Source: Hyphomicrobiales bacterium (GTDB taxonomy: Bacteria; Pseudomonadota; Alphaproteobacteria; Rhizobiales; Beijerinckiaceae). From it: DNA of 10,135 nucleotides. The notes under the pieces are model-generated. The model was not told where the DNA came from, ran no database searches, and saw only the letters and a list, made by a program, of their open reading frames with translations. Location of the stretch: positions 1 through 10,135 of the forward strand of contig PXAW01000609.1 in NCBI GenBank assembly GCA_003567055.1, in the 5' to 3' direction. Position numbers and translations under genes: made by a program. The number at the start of each line of letters is the position of its first letter. Position 1 is the first letter of the stretch. Positions 1 through 6,786 of the stretch are shown here, in pieces.

Positions 1-1332
1 ATCCGCGGCCGCTGGGTCTGGCTGCGCGCGCGGGCCGAGCTCGTCGATGATCAGGATGACGGCTCGCGCCATCTGATCGGGATCTGCGTCGATGTCACCG
101 ACCAGCGCCAGCTCGCCCAGCGCACCGCCGAGGCCGATATGCGCCTGCGCGACGCGGTCGATGCGATCTCCGAGGCCTTCGTGCTGTGGGATTCGGAGAA
201 CCGGCTGGTTCTGTGCAATTCCAAATTCCGCGAGTTGCACGGGCTCGATCATGCCACCGCCGCCCCGGGTACCGCCTATGCGCTCGTCATGGAGGAAGCC
301 GATCAGCCGATCGTCCAGCAGGAACTGCCGCGCGATGCCAATCGCGAGGCCGGTGCGCGCAGCTTCGAGGCCGAGCTCGCGGACGGGCGCTGGTTGCAGA
401 TCAACGAGCGCCGAACCGGTGACGGCGGCTATGTCTCGGTCGGTACGGACATTACCGCGCTCAAACGGCAGGAGGAGCGTCTGCTCGATTCCGAGCGCCG
501 CCTCAAGGCCACCATCAGCGACCTGCGCGTCTCACGTCAGAAGCTCGAAACCCAGACCCAGCAACTCGCCGATCTGGCCGAGCGCTATCTCGAACAGAAG
601 GCCGAAGCCGAGGGCGCAAGCCGCGCCAAATCCGAATTCCTCGCCAATATGAGCCACGAATTGCGCACGCCCCTCAACGCCATCATCGGCTTTGCCGAGG
701 TGATGGAGAGCGGCGTGTTCGGCCCGCTGGGCAACGGCAAATACGGCGAATACTGCCATGATATCCGCTCATCGGGCGAGTATCTGCTCTCGGTGATCAA
801 CGATATCCTCGACATGTCGCGCATCGAGGCCGGACGCATCAAGCTCGAGAAGCATGATTTCGCGGTGGACGAGGTTATCGAGCGCGCATCGCGCATGATC
901 GGCGAGCTCGCCCGCGCCAAAGGGCTCGAATTCACCATCGAGAAAGCGCCGCAGGCCCGACTCTTCGCCGACGAGCGCGCCATCCAGCAGATCCTCGTCA
1001 ATCTCCTGCAGAATGCCGTCAAGTTCACCGAGGATAACGGGCGCATCGCGTTGCGGGCACGTATCGTCAACGATGCGATCAATCTCTATGTGGAAGATGA
1101 CGGTATCGGCATCCCGCAGGAAGCCATGAAGAAGATCGGGCGCCCGTTCGAGCAGGTCGAGAGCGAGTTCTCGCGCACCTATCAGGGATCCGGGCTCGGC
1201 CTCGCCATCGCCAAATCCCTCGCGGAATTGCATGGCGGCAACCTGCGCATCCGCTCGCAGGTCGGCGTCGGCACCATCGTGCTCGTCCACCTGCCACTCA
1301 ACAGCTACCAGGCCCTGCCGCATGCGGCGTGA
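1..1332 (+). CDS. PAS-domain sensor histidine kinase, PleC/PdhS-like (5' end cut by window)
   Basis: Frame 1 is open from base 1, so the visible 443 residues are the C-terminal part of a longer protein. Order seen: the tail of one PAS domain (PAC-like, RWVWLRARAEL to GICVDVTDQ, residues 1-40), a second PAS domain (about 47-155, starting near ISEAFVLWD), a coiled-coil-like linker (about 156-210), a HisKA H-box FLANMSHELRTPLNAIIGF with phospho-accepting His at residue 219, and a HATPase domain with N-box (NLLQNAVKF), G1 (DDGIGI) and G2 (GSGLGLAIAKSL). The GVFGPLGNGKYGEY segment after the H-box and the RPFEQVESEFSRTYQGSGLGLA block are typical of alphaproteobacterial PleC/PdhS kinases, which act on DivK/PleD-type receivers in cell-cycle control. 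That role is inferred from family resemblance only. No receiver domain follows, so the partner regulator must be elsewhere. Membrane anchoring cannot be judged because the N-terminus is missing. Confidence 0.93.
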   Translation: MRGRWVWLRARAELVDDQDDGSRHLIGICVDVTDQRQLAQRTAEADMRLRDAVDAISEAFVLWDSENRLVLCNSKFRELHGLDHATAAPGTAYALVMEEADQPIVQQELPRDANREAGARSFEAELADGRWLQINERRTGDGGYVSVGTDITALKRQEERLLDSERRLKATISDLRVSRQKLETQTQQLADLAERYLEQKAEAEGASRAKSEFLANMSHELRTPLNAIIGFAEVMESGVFGPLGNGKYGEYCHDIRSSGEYLLSVINDILDMSRIEAGRIKLEKHDFAVDEVIERASRMIGELARAKGLEFTIEKAPQARLFADERAIQQILVNLLQNAVKFTEDNGRIALRARIVNDAINLYVEDDGIGIPQEAMKKIGRPFEQVESEFSRTYQGSGLGLAIAKSLAELHGGNLRIRSQVGVGTIVLVHLPLNSYQALPHAA

Positions 1333-1334
1333 CG

Positions 1335-1353
1335 GGATCGGCTCTCGCGATCC
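1335..1353. terminator. Hairpin between convergent kinase and panB genes
   Basis: GGATCG (1335-1340) pairs with CGATCC (1348-1353) around a 7-base loop. The stem fills almost the whole 21-base gap between the kinase stop codon (1330-1332) and the panB stop codon (complement of 1354-1356). There is no U-run on either side, so it is not a textbook intrinsic terminator. Its position between two converging genes suggests a bidirectional terminator or a 3'-end stabilising hairpin. Confidence 0.4.
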
Positions 1354-2184
1354 TCAGCCCTTGCGCTCGGGATAGGTCTGCTGCGGCGACGGGAAGCGGC
1401 GCTCGCGCACTTCCTGCGCATATTCGGCGAGCGCCCGCCCGGCCTCTGCCCCGATCTCGGCATAGCGCTTGACGAATTTCGGTGTGCGCGGGGTGAGCCC
1501 CAGCATGTCGTCGAGCACGAGGATCTGCCCGTCGCATTGCGCCGAGGCGCCGATGCCGATGACGGGCACATCCACGGCTTTCGTGATCTCCACGGCGAGC
1601 GGCTCGGCCACGGCCTCGACCACGACGGAAAACGCCCCGGCCTCGGCAATCGCCTGCGCATCGGCGATCATCTGCGGCCATTGCGCCCGCTCGCGCCCCT
1701 GCGCGCGGAAGCTTCCCAGAGATGCGATCGCTTGCGGCGTGAGCCCGGTATGGCCCATCACCGGGATACCCCTTTGCGTGATGAAACGTACCGTCTCGGC
1801 CATATGCGAACCGCCCTCGAGCTTCACCGCGCCGCAGCCGGTCTCCTTCATGATCCGCGCCGCCGCCTCGAAAGCCTGGACGGGGCCGGACTCATAGGCG
1901 GCGAAGGGCAGATCGACGACGACCAGCGCCCGCGTCGAGGCGCGCATCACCGCCTGGGCGTGCAGGATCATCATGTCGACGGTCACCGGCAGGGTCGAAT
2001 CGTAGCCATGCACCACCATGCCGACCGAATCGCCGACGAGGATGACATCCGCCACCTGATCGACGAGCTGCGCCATCGGTGCCGTATAGGCGGTGAGCGC
2101 GACGATCGGCGCAGCACCGGCATCGCCCTTGCGTGCGGCGACATCCGGCGCCGTGAGACGGCGGCTGGCCGATTGTGCGGACAT
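1354..2184 (-). CDS. panB: 3-methyl-2-oxobutanoate hydroxymethyltransferase (ketopantoate hydroxymethyltransferase)
   Basis: A 276-residue protein, close to the usual 260-280 of PanB. It transfers a hydroxymethyl group from 5,10-methylene-tetrahydrofolate to 2-oxoisovalerate, giving ketopantoate, the first committed step of pantothenate and CoA synthesis in the cytoplasm. Visible family motifs: [13 protein letters not shown] (30-42), [12 protein letters not shown] (49-60, metal-binding Asp52), DLPF (Asp91), KLEGG (Glu123), [11 protein letters not shown] (141-151), VVVEAV (Glu190, equivalent to the catalytic Glu of E. coli PanB) and PVIGIGAS (207-214). All expected metal and catalytic residues are present. 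The start is supported by an AGGAGG Shine-Dalgarno site 5 bases upstream, which overlaps the stop of nnrU. panC is not next to it in this window. It is probably co-transcribed with nnrU. Confidence 0.97.
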   Translation of the reverse strand: MSAQSASRRLTAPDVAARKGDAGAAPIVALTAYTAPMAQLVDQVADVILVGDSVGMVVHGYDSTLPVTVDMMILHAQAVMRASTRALVVVDLPFAAYESGPVQAFEAAARIMKETGCGAVKLEGGSHMAETVRFITQRGIPVMGHTGLTPQAIASLGSFRAQGRERAQWPQMIADAQAIAEAGAFSVVVEAVAEPLAVEITKAVDVPVIGIGASAQCDGQILVLDDMLGLTPRTPKFVKRYAEIGAEAGRALAEYAQEVRERRFPSPQQTYPERKG

Positions 2185-2189
2185 GGCTT

Positions 2190-2195
2190 CCTCCT
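2190..2195 (-). promoter_or_regulatory. panB ribosome binding site overlapping the nnrU stop codon
   Basis: On the minus strand the junction reads TGAGGAGGAAGCCATG: the nnrU stop TGA overlaps the AGGAGG site by one base, and the panB ATG follows after a 5-base spacer. This arrangement fixes the panB start and suggests translational coupling between the two genes. Confidence 0.75.
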
Positions 2196-2782
2196 CAGGC
2201 CGTAAAGACCGGCACCCCGATCAGCAGATAATGCAGCCAGAACGCGAATGCGACATAGGCGACCAGCCCGATGACGAGCGCGATCACGTCGTATTTCGCC
2301 TGCGGACGGGTCACCGGCGCACTGACGGCGGAGGGGGCATCCTTGCGCCGCTTCACCGAAATTCGTGCGACCACGGCCCAGGCGAGCAGCGAACCGAACA
2401 GAATGATCGAACCGAGATCGCCATTGGCGAGCAGATGCGCCAGCGCCCAGATCTTCACCGCAGCGAGCATCGGATGCTTCGCCTTCGCCTTGATATAGCC
2501 GGGCATATAAGCGGCGGGCAGGAGGATGAAGGAGAACAGAACGAGCAGAGCCGCAAGATGCTGCGTCCAGATCGGCGGCCACCAGATCTGGATATAGCCA
2601 TCAGCGCGGTATTGCCCGAAGCCGATCACGATGAGAACGAAACCGAGCAGCACCAGAGCCGAATAAATGCCCTTGTAGCCATTCAGCCCCAGCTTCGCCA
2701 CGACCGCCGCGCGCCGTTCGCGCATCATCGTGAAACTGTGGACGCCGATGAAGAGCACCAGCCCGAGAATCAATAACGCCAT
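2195..2782 (-). CDS. NnrU family integral membrane protein
   Basis: A 195-residue protein with about five hydrophobic segments (roughly 2-18, 38-56, 75-94, 122-140 and 165-190), so an inner-membrane protein. Family-like features are GVHSF near the N-terminus (His15), [12 protein letters not shown] following it, and the block [21 protein letters not shown] (about 102-122) with conserved-looking His103 and His116. NnrU is the product of a gene beside the nitric-oxide-responsive regulator nnrR in Rhodobacter; its biochemical activity is unknown, and many alphaproteobacteria without an adjacent denitrification cluster also carry it. The domain resembles the NnrU/isoprenoid-desaturase (ZISO-like) group. 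The start has a clear GGAGGA site 4 bases upstream. It is the first gene of the minus-strand pair with panB. No nir, nor or nnr gene is visible beside it. Confidence 0.88.
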   Translation of the reverse strand: MALLILGLVLFIGVHSFTMMRERRAAVVAKLGLNGYKGIYSALVLLGFVLIVIGFGQYRADGYIQIWWPPIWTQHLAALLVLFSFILLPAAYMPGYIKAKAKHPMLAAVKIWALAHLLANGDLGSIILFGSLLAWAVVARISVKRRKDAPSAVSAPVTRPQAKYDVIALVIGLVAYVAFAFWLHYLLIGVPVFTA

Positions 2783-2831
2783 CTGTTCCTCCGGATCCCG
2801 AATGCAATGCTTCTAACGCGGAAACCCCGGC

Positions 2832-2845
2832 TTTGCGACCGCAAA
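2832..2845. promoter_or_regulatory. TTTGCG-AC-CGCAAA palindrome upstream of nnrU
   Basis: A perfect 6+6 inverted repeat with a 2-base centre, lying about 50 bases upstream of the nnrU start. The half-sites resemble those of NnrR (FNR/CRP family; sites of the type TTGCG-N4-CGCAA as I recall them), but the spacer here is 2 bases rather than 4. It could be a real operator of another protein, part of the neighbouring repeat-like tract, or chance. Confidence 0.3.
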
Positions 2846-2975
2846 AAGGGCGCAGGCAAGGCGGGGGTCCCGGCCGGACATGTTCGCCTGCCCAAAATCC
2901 CCAGACCCGGCTTGTATGCGCGCGCTGGACACCGGTGGCGCAGTTGCGTTTGCCTGTCGGCGCCCAGAAGCGCAT
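2840..2975. repeat. Possible remnant of a dispersed rhizobial intergenic repeat
   Basis: The stretch beginning AAAAAGGGCGCAGGCAAGGCGGG reads as KKGAGKAG in one frame. That peptide is a familiar spurious translation of dispersed repeats in Bradyrhizobium-like genomes. A loosely matched inverted copy (TTCGCCTGCCC, about 2884-2894) lies downstream. The assignment rests on memory of such repeats and not on a second copy in this window, and the boundaries are approximate. Confidence 0.25.
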
Positions 2976-3001
2976 CGCTATCATGCGACGAAAACGATAC
3001 C

Positions 3002-3008
3002 GGGGGAG
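3002..3008 (+). promoter_or_regulatory. Ribosome binding site fixing the ligase start at 3016
   Basis: GGGGGAG lies 7 bases before the ATG at 3016, an ordinary Shine-Dalgarno arrangement. It decides in favour of 3016 over the upstream in-frame starts, the furthest of which is at 2833. Confidence 0.75.
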
Positions 3009-3015
3009 AGACACC

Positions 3016-4668
3016 ATGGCAGGCTTGACGCCGATTGCGCCGGATGCGCTACCGCCGCGCGAGGACTGCGTCCTGCGCGACATGCTCGAACATCGCGCGC
3101 GCCTGCATCCCGAGCGTGATTGCATCCGGTTCTGGCACGAGCGCGAGCGCGCGCCGGAGGTGTGGAGCTATGCCGAACTGCTCGCCCGTGTGCGCGCACG
3201 CGCCTGTGCCCTCGCGCAGGCCGGCGTGCGTCAGGGGGCGCATGTGCTGTGCTGGATGGGCAACGGCCCGGATCTGCTCGTTACCTGGTTTGCGATCAAC
3301 TATCTCGGCGCCGTCTATATCCCGCTCAACACCGCCGCGCGCGGGCTCTCGCTGGCGCAGATCCTCGAGAATGCCGATGCGCGCCTGATGATTGCCCATC
3401 CCGCTCTGGTCGAGCGCCTGCGCGAGATCGATCACGGCGCCCTGCGCGACGTCCTGACCGTCGCGGGCGAAGCCGAACCCGCCGCCATTCCCGGTCTCAC
3501 CATCGCCCCGCTGCGCGACCCGGCCAGCATCGACGATGCCGCCCTCGCGCTCGAGACGCCGATCCGGCCTTTCGACGTGCAGGCGATCATGTATACCTCC
3601 GGCACGACCGGCGCGGCCAAGGGCGTGCTCTTCACCTATGTGCAGCATTATACGATGGGCCCCGAAGCCATCGAGGCGATCGGGCCGGATGATTGCTGCA
3701 TGATCGCCGGGCCGATCTTCCACTGCGGCAGCACGCTCTACGTCCATGCGAGCCTGGCCCGCAGTGCGACCATGGCGATGATCCCGGAATTCCGCACCCG
3801 CGATTTCTGGCAGGCGATCCGCGATACCGGCTCCACGGTGGTGCTGCTGCTCGGCGTGATGGCGAATTTCCTGCTCAAGGCACCTGCTGACGCGAAGGAT
3901 CGCGACCACCCGCTCGCGAAGGTCTATATCGTCCCCTTCGGAGAGGACGCCCCGCGTTTCCGCGAGCGCTTCGCAGCCGCGCTCTATACGGTCTACAACA
4001 TGACCGAGATCGCGAGCCCCCTCATCGCCGGGCCGGGGATCGGCGAGGAAGGCCATGATGCCGGTCTTGCCGGGACGCCGCGCGCGCCCTTCGAATTGCG
4101 CATCGTCGACGAGAACGACATCCCCGTCGCGCCCGGCAGCGTCGGTGAACTGGTAATCCGTTCGCACCGGCCCTGGGCGCTTTTCGCAGGCTATTATCGC
4201 AATCCGCAGGCCACCGCCGAATCCATGCGAAACGGCTGGTTCCACACGGGGGACGCGTTCCGGCGGGATGAGCAGGGCCGCTATTTCTTCGTCGATCGCA
4301 TCAAGGACGTGATCCGCCGGCGCGGCGAGAATATTTCATCCTTCGCGCTCGAAGCCGAGATCACCGCCCATCCCGCCGTGCGCGAGGCGGTCGCGGTGGC
4401 GGTGGCGAGCGACGAGACCGAAGACGAAGTACTCGCCATCGTCACGCCCGTGGCGGGAGAGAAGATCGATCCGGCGGAGCTCGTCGCTTTCCTCGCCGAG
4501 CGCGTGCCGCATTTCATGGTGCCGCGCTATATCCGCGTGACACAGGATCTGCCCAAGACGGCGAGCGGGAAGCTCCAGAAACACGCGCTCCGCCATGACG
4601 GCGTGACGCCCGACACATTCGATCGCGACGCCGCCGGGATCCGGCTCAAACGCGAACGCCTCTCCTGA
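3016..4668 (+). CDS. AMP-forming acyl-CoA synthetase / ligase (CaiC-like)
   Basis: A 550-residue adenylate-forming enzyme, the usual length for the family. It should activate a carboxylic acid with ATP to an acyl-AMP and then transfer it to CoA. Visible core motifs: P-loop YTSGTTGAAKG (193-203), the YNMTE acid-binding and Mg motif (327-331), TGD (411-413), the hinge block DRIKDVIRRRGENIS (427-441) and the C-terminal PKTASGKLQK with catalytic Lys519. Overall layout resembles crotonobetaine/carnitine-CoA ligase (CaiC) and related ATP-dependent acyl-CoA ligases, but substrate cannot be read from the sequence and no cai genes are nearby. Start chosen at 3016 because of the GGGGGAG site and because MAGLTPIAPDALPPREDCVLRDML is a plausible N-terminus; the 61 extra residues available upstream look non-coding. 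It stands alone on the plus strand and converges on regA with an 8-base gap. Confidence 0.92.
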   Translation: MAGLTPIAPDALPPREDCVLRDMLEHRARLHPERDCIRFWHERERAPEVWSYAELLARVRARACALAQAGVRQGAHVLCWMGNGPDLLVTWFAINYLGAVYIPLNTAARGLSLAQILENADARLMIAHPALVERLREIDHGALRDVLTVAGEAEPAAIPGLTIAPLRDPASIDDAALALETPIRPFDVQAIMYTSGTTGAAKGVLFTYVQHYTMGPEAIEAIGPDDCCMIAGPIFHCGSTLYVHASLARSATMAMIPEFRTRDFWQAIRDTGSTVVLLLGVMANFLLKAPADAKDRDHPLAKVYIVPFGEDAPRFRERFAAALYTVYNMTEIASPLIAGPGIGEEGHDAGLAGTPRAPFELRIVDENDIPVAPGSVGELVIRSHRPWALFAGYYRNPQATAESMRNGWFHTGDAFRRDEQGRYFFVDRIKDVIRRRGENISSFALEAEITAHPAVREAVAVAVASDETEDEVLAIVTPVAGEKIDPAELVAFLAERVPHFMVPRYIRVTQDLPKTASGKLQKHALRHDGVTPDTFDRDAAGIRLKRERLS

Positions 4669-4680
4669 CGAAGGCGTCAG
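4665..4680. terminator. Shared bidirectional hairpin containing both stop codons
   Basis: CTGACG (4665-4670), loop AAGG, CGTCAG (4675-4680): a perfect 6-bp stem. The left arm contains the ligase stop TGA (4666-4668) and the right arm contains the complement of the regA stop (4677-4679). Because of the symmetry both convergent transcripts end in a stem carrying their own stop codon. No T-tract follows, so the termination strength is uncertain. Confidence 0.5.
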
Positions 4681-5240
4681 CGCGGGGCGCGTTTGGCCAG
4701 GATACGCTGGAGCGTGCGGCGGTGCATGTTGAGCCGGCGCGCCGTCTCGGAGACGTTGCGTCCGCACAGTTCATAGACGCGCTGGATATGCTCCCAGCGC
4801 ACGCGATCAGCCGACATCGGATTTTCCGGCGGGTCGGCGCGGCCTTCCGGGCCCGCCTTGAGCGCAGCATCGATCTCGTCCGCATCCGCCGGCTTGGCCA
4901 GATAATCGAAAGCGCCCATCTTCACGGCGGTCACCGCCGTGGCGATGTTACCGTAGCCGGTGAGGACGACACCGCGTGCTTCCGGGCGGCGCTCCTTCAG
5001 CCGGGAGATCACGTCGAGCCCGTTGCCGTCGCCGAGCCGCATGTCGATGATGGCGAAGGCGGGCGGCGCGGCATCGACCTGCGCGATGCCCTCTGCCACG
5101 CTCTCGGCTACCGTCACGCGATAACCACGGCTCTCCATGGCGCGGGCCAGGCGTGTCGAGAACGGGCGGTCGTCATCGACGATGAGCAGGGCATTGTCCC
5201 CTTCAGTAACGGGGTCACGCACGATTTCGGCCTCGATCAT
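4677..5240 (-). CDS. regA: Redox response regulator, ActR/PrrA/RegA family
   Basis: A 187-residue two-domain regulator, close to the ~184 of RegA. Receiver domain at about 15-128 with acidic pocket Asp22/Asp23, phospho-accepting Asp66 (FAIIDMRLG), Thr94 (VLTGYG) and Lys116 (YLAKPAD). The short linker contains PPENPMSADRVRWEHI, and a Fis-type helix-turn-helix follows (about 148-185, VYELCGRNVSETARRLNMHRRTLQRILAKR), which is highly characteristic of RegA/PrrA/ActR/RegR. It is the DNA-binding output of the RegB/RegA system that controls respiration, denitrification, nitrogen and carbon fixation and related genes according to redox state. Start set at 5240 because GAGGAGA lies 7 bases upstream; a start at 5279 would add 13 residues but lacks that support. 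It follows regB on the same strand after 68 bases. No senC/prrC lies between them. Confidence 0.94.
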   Translation of the reverse strand: MIEAEIVRDPVTEGDNALLIVDDDRPFSTRLARAMESRGYRVTVAESVAEGIAQVDAAPPAFAIIDMRLGDGNGLDVISRLKERRPEARGVVLTGYGNIATAVTAVKMGAFDYLAKPADADEIDAALKAGPEGRADPPENPMSADRVRWEHIQRVYELCGRNVSETARRLNMHRRTLQRILAKRAPR

Positions 5241-5247
5241 CAATCTG

Positions 5248-5254
5248 TCTCCTC
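5248..5254 (-). promoter_or_regulatory. regA ribosome binding site
   Basis: On the minus strand GAGGAGA precedes the ATG at 5240 by 7 bases. It supports this start over the longer alternative at 5279. Confidence 0.65.
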
Positions 5255-5308
5255 GTCTCAGGGCGTGCTCTGCCGGCAAGCTGTGCGCGAGCGCGGCCCT
5301 CGTCCGAC

Positions 5309-6724
5309 TTACGTGCGGGGATCATGATCCGATGACCCGCTTGTGTCGAAAACATGGTCTGGTTCTAAAATAGGCGCCTCGGACGCGTTATCCAGTTCCT
5401 GCATGTCGAAAGCAGGGTCGCGCCATTCGAAAGTTTCGCGCCGCCAGACGGTCCGCGCGATGGCACCGTGTCCGGGAGCGGGCTGGTTGGTGAGGCCGAG
5501 CTGCGCGCCGGTTCGCTCGATCAGCGTCTTGGCGATGAAGACCCCCAGACCATGCCCCTGCATGCGCTCGCCGCGCCCGCGCTTGTCCGAGCCCCGGCTC
5601 GTCACATAGGGCTCACCGAGCCGCAGCAGGATATCGGGGCGAATGCCGGGCCCGTCATCCTGGATCTCGATACGCACCTCGCGCGCATCCCAGCGTGCGA
5701 TCACATGAACATCTGAATCGGCGAAATCGACTGCATTGTCGATCAGATTGGCCAGACCGTAGATCAGCCCGGCATTGCGCTGGCAGTAGGGTTCGGCGCC
5801 CTCGCCCCGGATATCGACATGCAGCGGCACACCGATGCCGCGCTGCGGGTCGACGATCTCCTCGATCAGATGGCTCAGCGTGATTCGCTCGAGAAAGCCG
5901 CGCTTGTCCTCGGCACTCAGCGACGTCAGCTTGCCCAGGATCGCGCGGCAGCGCTCCGCCTGGTCGCGCAGCAGGGCGAGATCCTCCGCCGTCTCGGAAT
6001 CTGCCGGCGCGCGCCGGGCGAGTTCCTTGGCGACGACGGTGATCGTCGCCAGCGGCGTCCCGAGCTCGTGGGCGGCCGCAGCGGCGAGCCCGTCTATCTG
6101 GGAGAGATGCTGCTCGCGGGCGAGCACAAGCTCGGTTGCCGCGAGAGCCTGAGCGAGCTGGCGCCCCTCCTCCGCGATCCGCCAGGCATAGACGCCGATG
6201 AAGGCCGTCCCGAGCAGGATCGCGAACCATTTGCCGCTGATATAGAGGAAGGGCATCTGCAAGGTCTCGCCCGGAATCCAGGGCAGCGGCAGATGTGCGA
6301 GCGCCAGCAGCGTCGCACAGCCCACCGCGAGCAGGCCAAGAAACAGCGTGCGCAACGGCGGCAGCGCCGTCGCCGATATCAGCACGGGGGCGAGGAAGAG
6401 CAGGCTGAACGGGTTTTGCAATCCGCCGGTGAGGAAGAGCAACAAAGCGAGCTGCACGATATCGAAGGCGAGCAGACCCGTCGCCGTATCGTCATGCAGG
6501 CGATGGCTCGCCGGGTAGCGGATGCGGATGGCGATGTTCAGGACCGCCGACAGGCCGATCAGCGTCAGGCAGGCGGCGAAGGGCAGCGTATAACCGAGCC
6601 CGAAATGCACACCGAACACCGCGAGGCTCTGCCCCGTCACGGCGAGCCAGCGCAGCCGCACCAGCGTATCGAGACGCAGGCGCCGGGCATTCAGGCTGAG
6701 ATCTTGCGGATCGTAACTCATCAT
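5309..6724 (-). CDS. regB: Redox-sensing membrane histidine kinase, ActS/PrrB/RegB family
   Basis: A 471-residue kinase. The N-terminal half is hydrophobic with about six membrane segments (roughly 22-180). The loop motif GGLQNPF (100-106) matches the GGXXNPF quinone-sensing motif of RegB. The H-box reads AAAAAHELGTPLATITV with His219. A cysteine (Cys259, in DLALLRDQAERCRAIL) lies exactly 40 residues after the His, the same distance as His225 to redox-active Cys265 in Rhodobacter capsulatus RegB. The ATPase domain has an N-box (GLANLIDNAVDFA), G1 (DDGPGI) and G2 (GHGLGVFIAKTL). Both known redox inputs, quinone and thiol, therefore look intact. After the kinase core there is an acidic tail of about 40 residues. 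Start is one of two adjacent ATGs (6724 or 6721), neither with a strong Shine-Dalgarno site. It lies between a ccdA-like gene and regA on the same strand, a likely operon. Confidence 0.95.
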   Translation of the reverse strand: MMSYDPQDLSLNARRLRLDTLVRLRWLAVTGQSLAVFGVHFGLGYTLPFAACLTLIGLSAVLNIAIRIRYPASHRLHDDTATGLLAFDIVQLALLLFLTGGLQNPFSLLFLAPVLISATALPPLRTLFLGLLAVGCATLLALAHLPLPWIPGETLQMPFLYISGKWFAILLGTAFIGVYAWRIAEEGRQLAQALAATELVLAREQHLSQIDGLAAAAAHELGTPLATITVVAKELARRAPADSETAEDLALLRDQAERCRAILGKLTSLSAEDKRGFLERITLSHLIEEIVDPQRGIGVPLHVDIRGEGAEPYCQRNAGLIYGLANLIDNAVDFADSDVHVIARWDAREVRIEIQDDGPGIRPDILLRLGEPYVTSRGSDKRGRGERMQGHGLGVFIAKTLIERTGAQLGLTNQPAPGHGAIARTVWRRETFEWRDPAFDMQELDNASEAPILEPDHVFDTSGSSDHDPRT

Positions 6725-6736
6725 CAGCGCAATCTA

Positions 6737-6746
6737 GCGCATGCGC
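6737..6746. promoter_or_regulatory. GCGCATGCGC palindrome just upstream of regB
   Basis: A perfect 10-bp palindrome 13 bases before the regB start codon, in the 62-base gap after the ccdA-like gene. It could be an operator or an RNA hairpin affecting regB translation. It does not match the RegA GNGRC-N(4-6)-GNC type site well, and short GC-rich palindromes are common by chance. Confidence 0.2.
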
Positions 6747-6750
6747 AGGA

Positions 6751-6773
6751 GATGGGGATGGGGATGGGGATGG
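6751..6773. repeat. Hexanucleotide tandem repeat (GATGGG, almost four units)
   Basis: Three full GATGGG units (6751-6768) and a fourth missing its last base (6769-6773) lie between the stop of the ccdA-like gene and the start of regB. On the transcribed strand this is a C-rich CCCATC repeat. It is the only microsatellite-like tract I found here and could vary in copy number, changing the spacing upstream of regB. Confidence 0.8.
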
Positions 6774-6786
6774 CCTTGCGCGAAAA

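Larger units (their letters stand above)
2783..3015. promoter_or_regulatory. Divergent intergenic region between nnrU and the acyl-CoA ligase gene
   Basis: These 233 bases separate the two divergent start codons and must hold promoters for both directions. I see no good sigma-70 -35/-10 pair. An open frame runs through part of the region (from 2833 into the ligase gene), but its Arg/Pro/Gly-rich peptide is unlike any N-terminus of the ligase family, so I treat it as non-coding. It contains the palindrome at 2832-2845 and a repeat-like stretch from about 2840 to 2975. Confidence 0.5.

Noticed and set aside
92..652. 186-codon open frame overlapping the PAS kinase
   Set aside because: Ser/Arg/Pro-rich alternative frame of the kinase gene; the frame open from base 1 has the PAS and HisKA motifs.
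3049..4245. 398-codon open frame antisense to the acyl-CoA ligase gene
   Set aside because: It lies opposite a gene with complete family motifs, and its Arg/Asp/Gly/His-rich translation shows no domain. Such frames are expected in the antisense of high-GC genes.
5319..5330. Perfect 12-bp palindrome GGATCATGATCC as a possible operator
   Set aside because: It lies inside the last codons of regB, is built from GATC-rich coding triplets, and has no partner site; chance is more likely.
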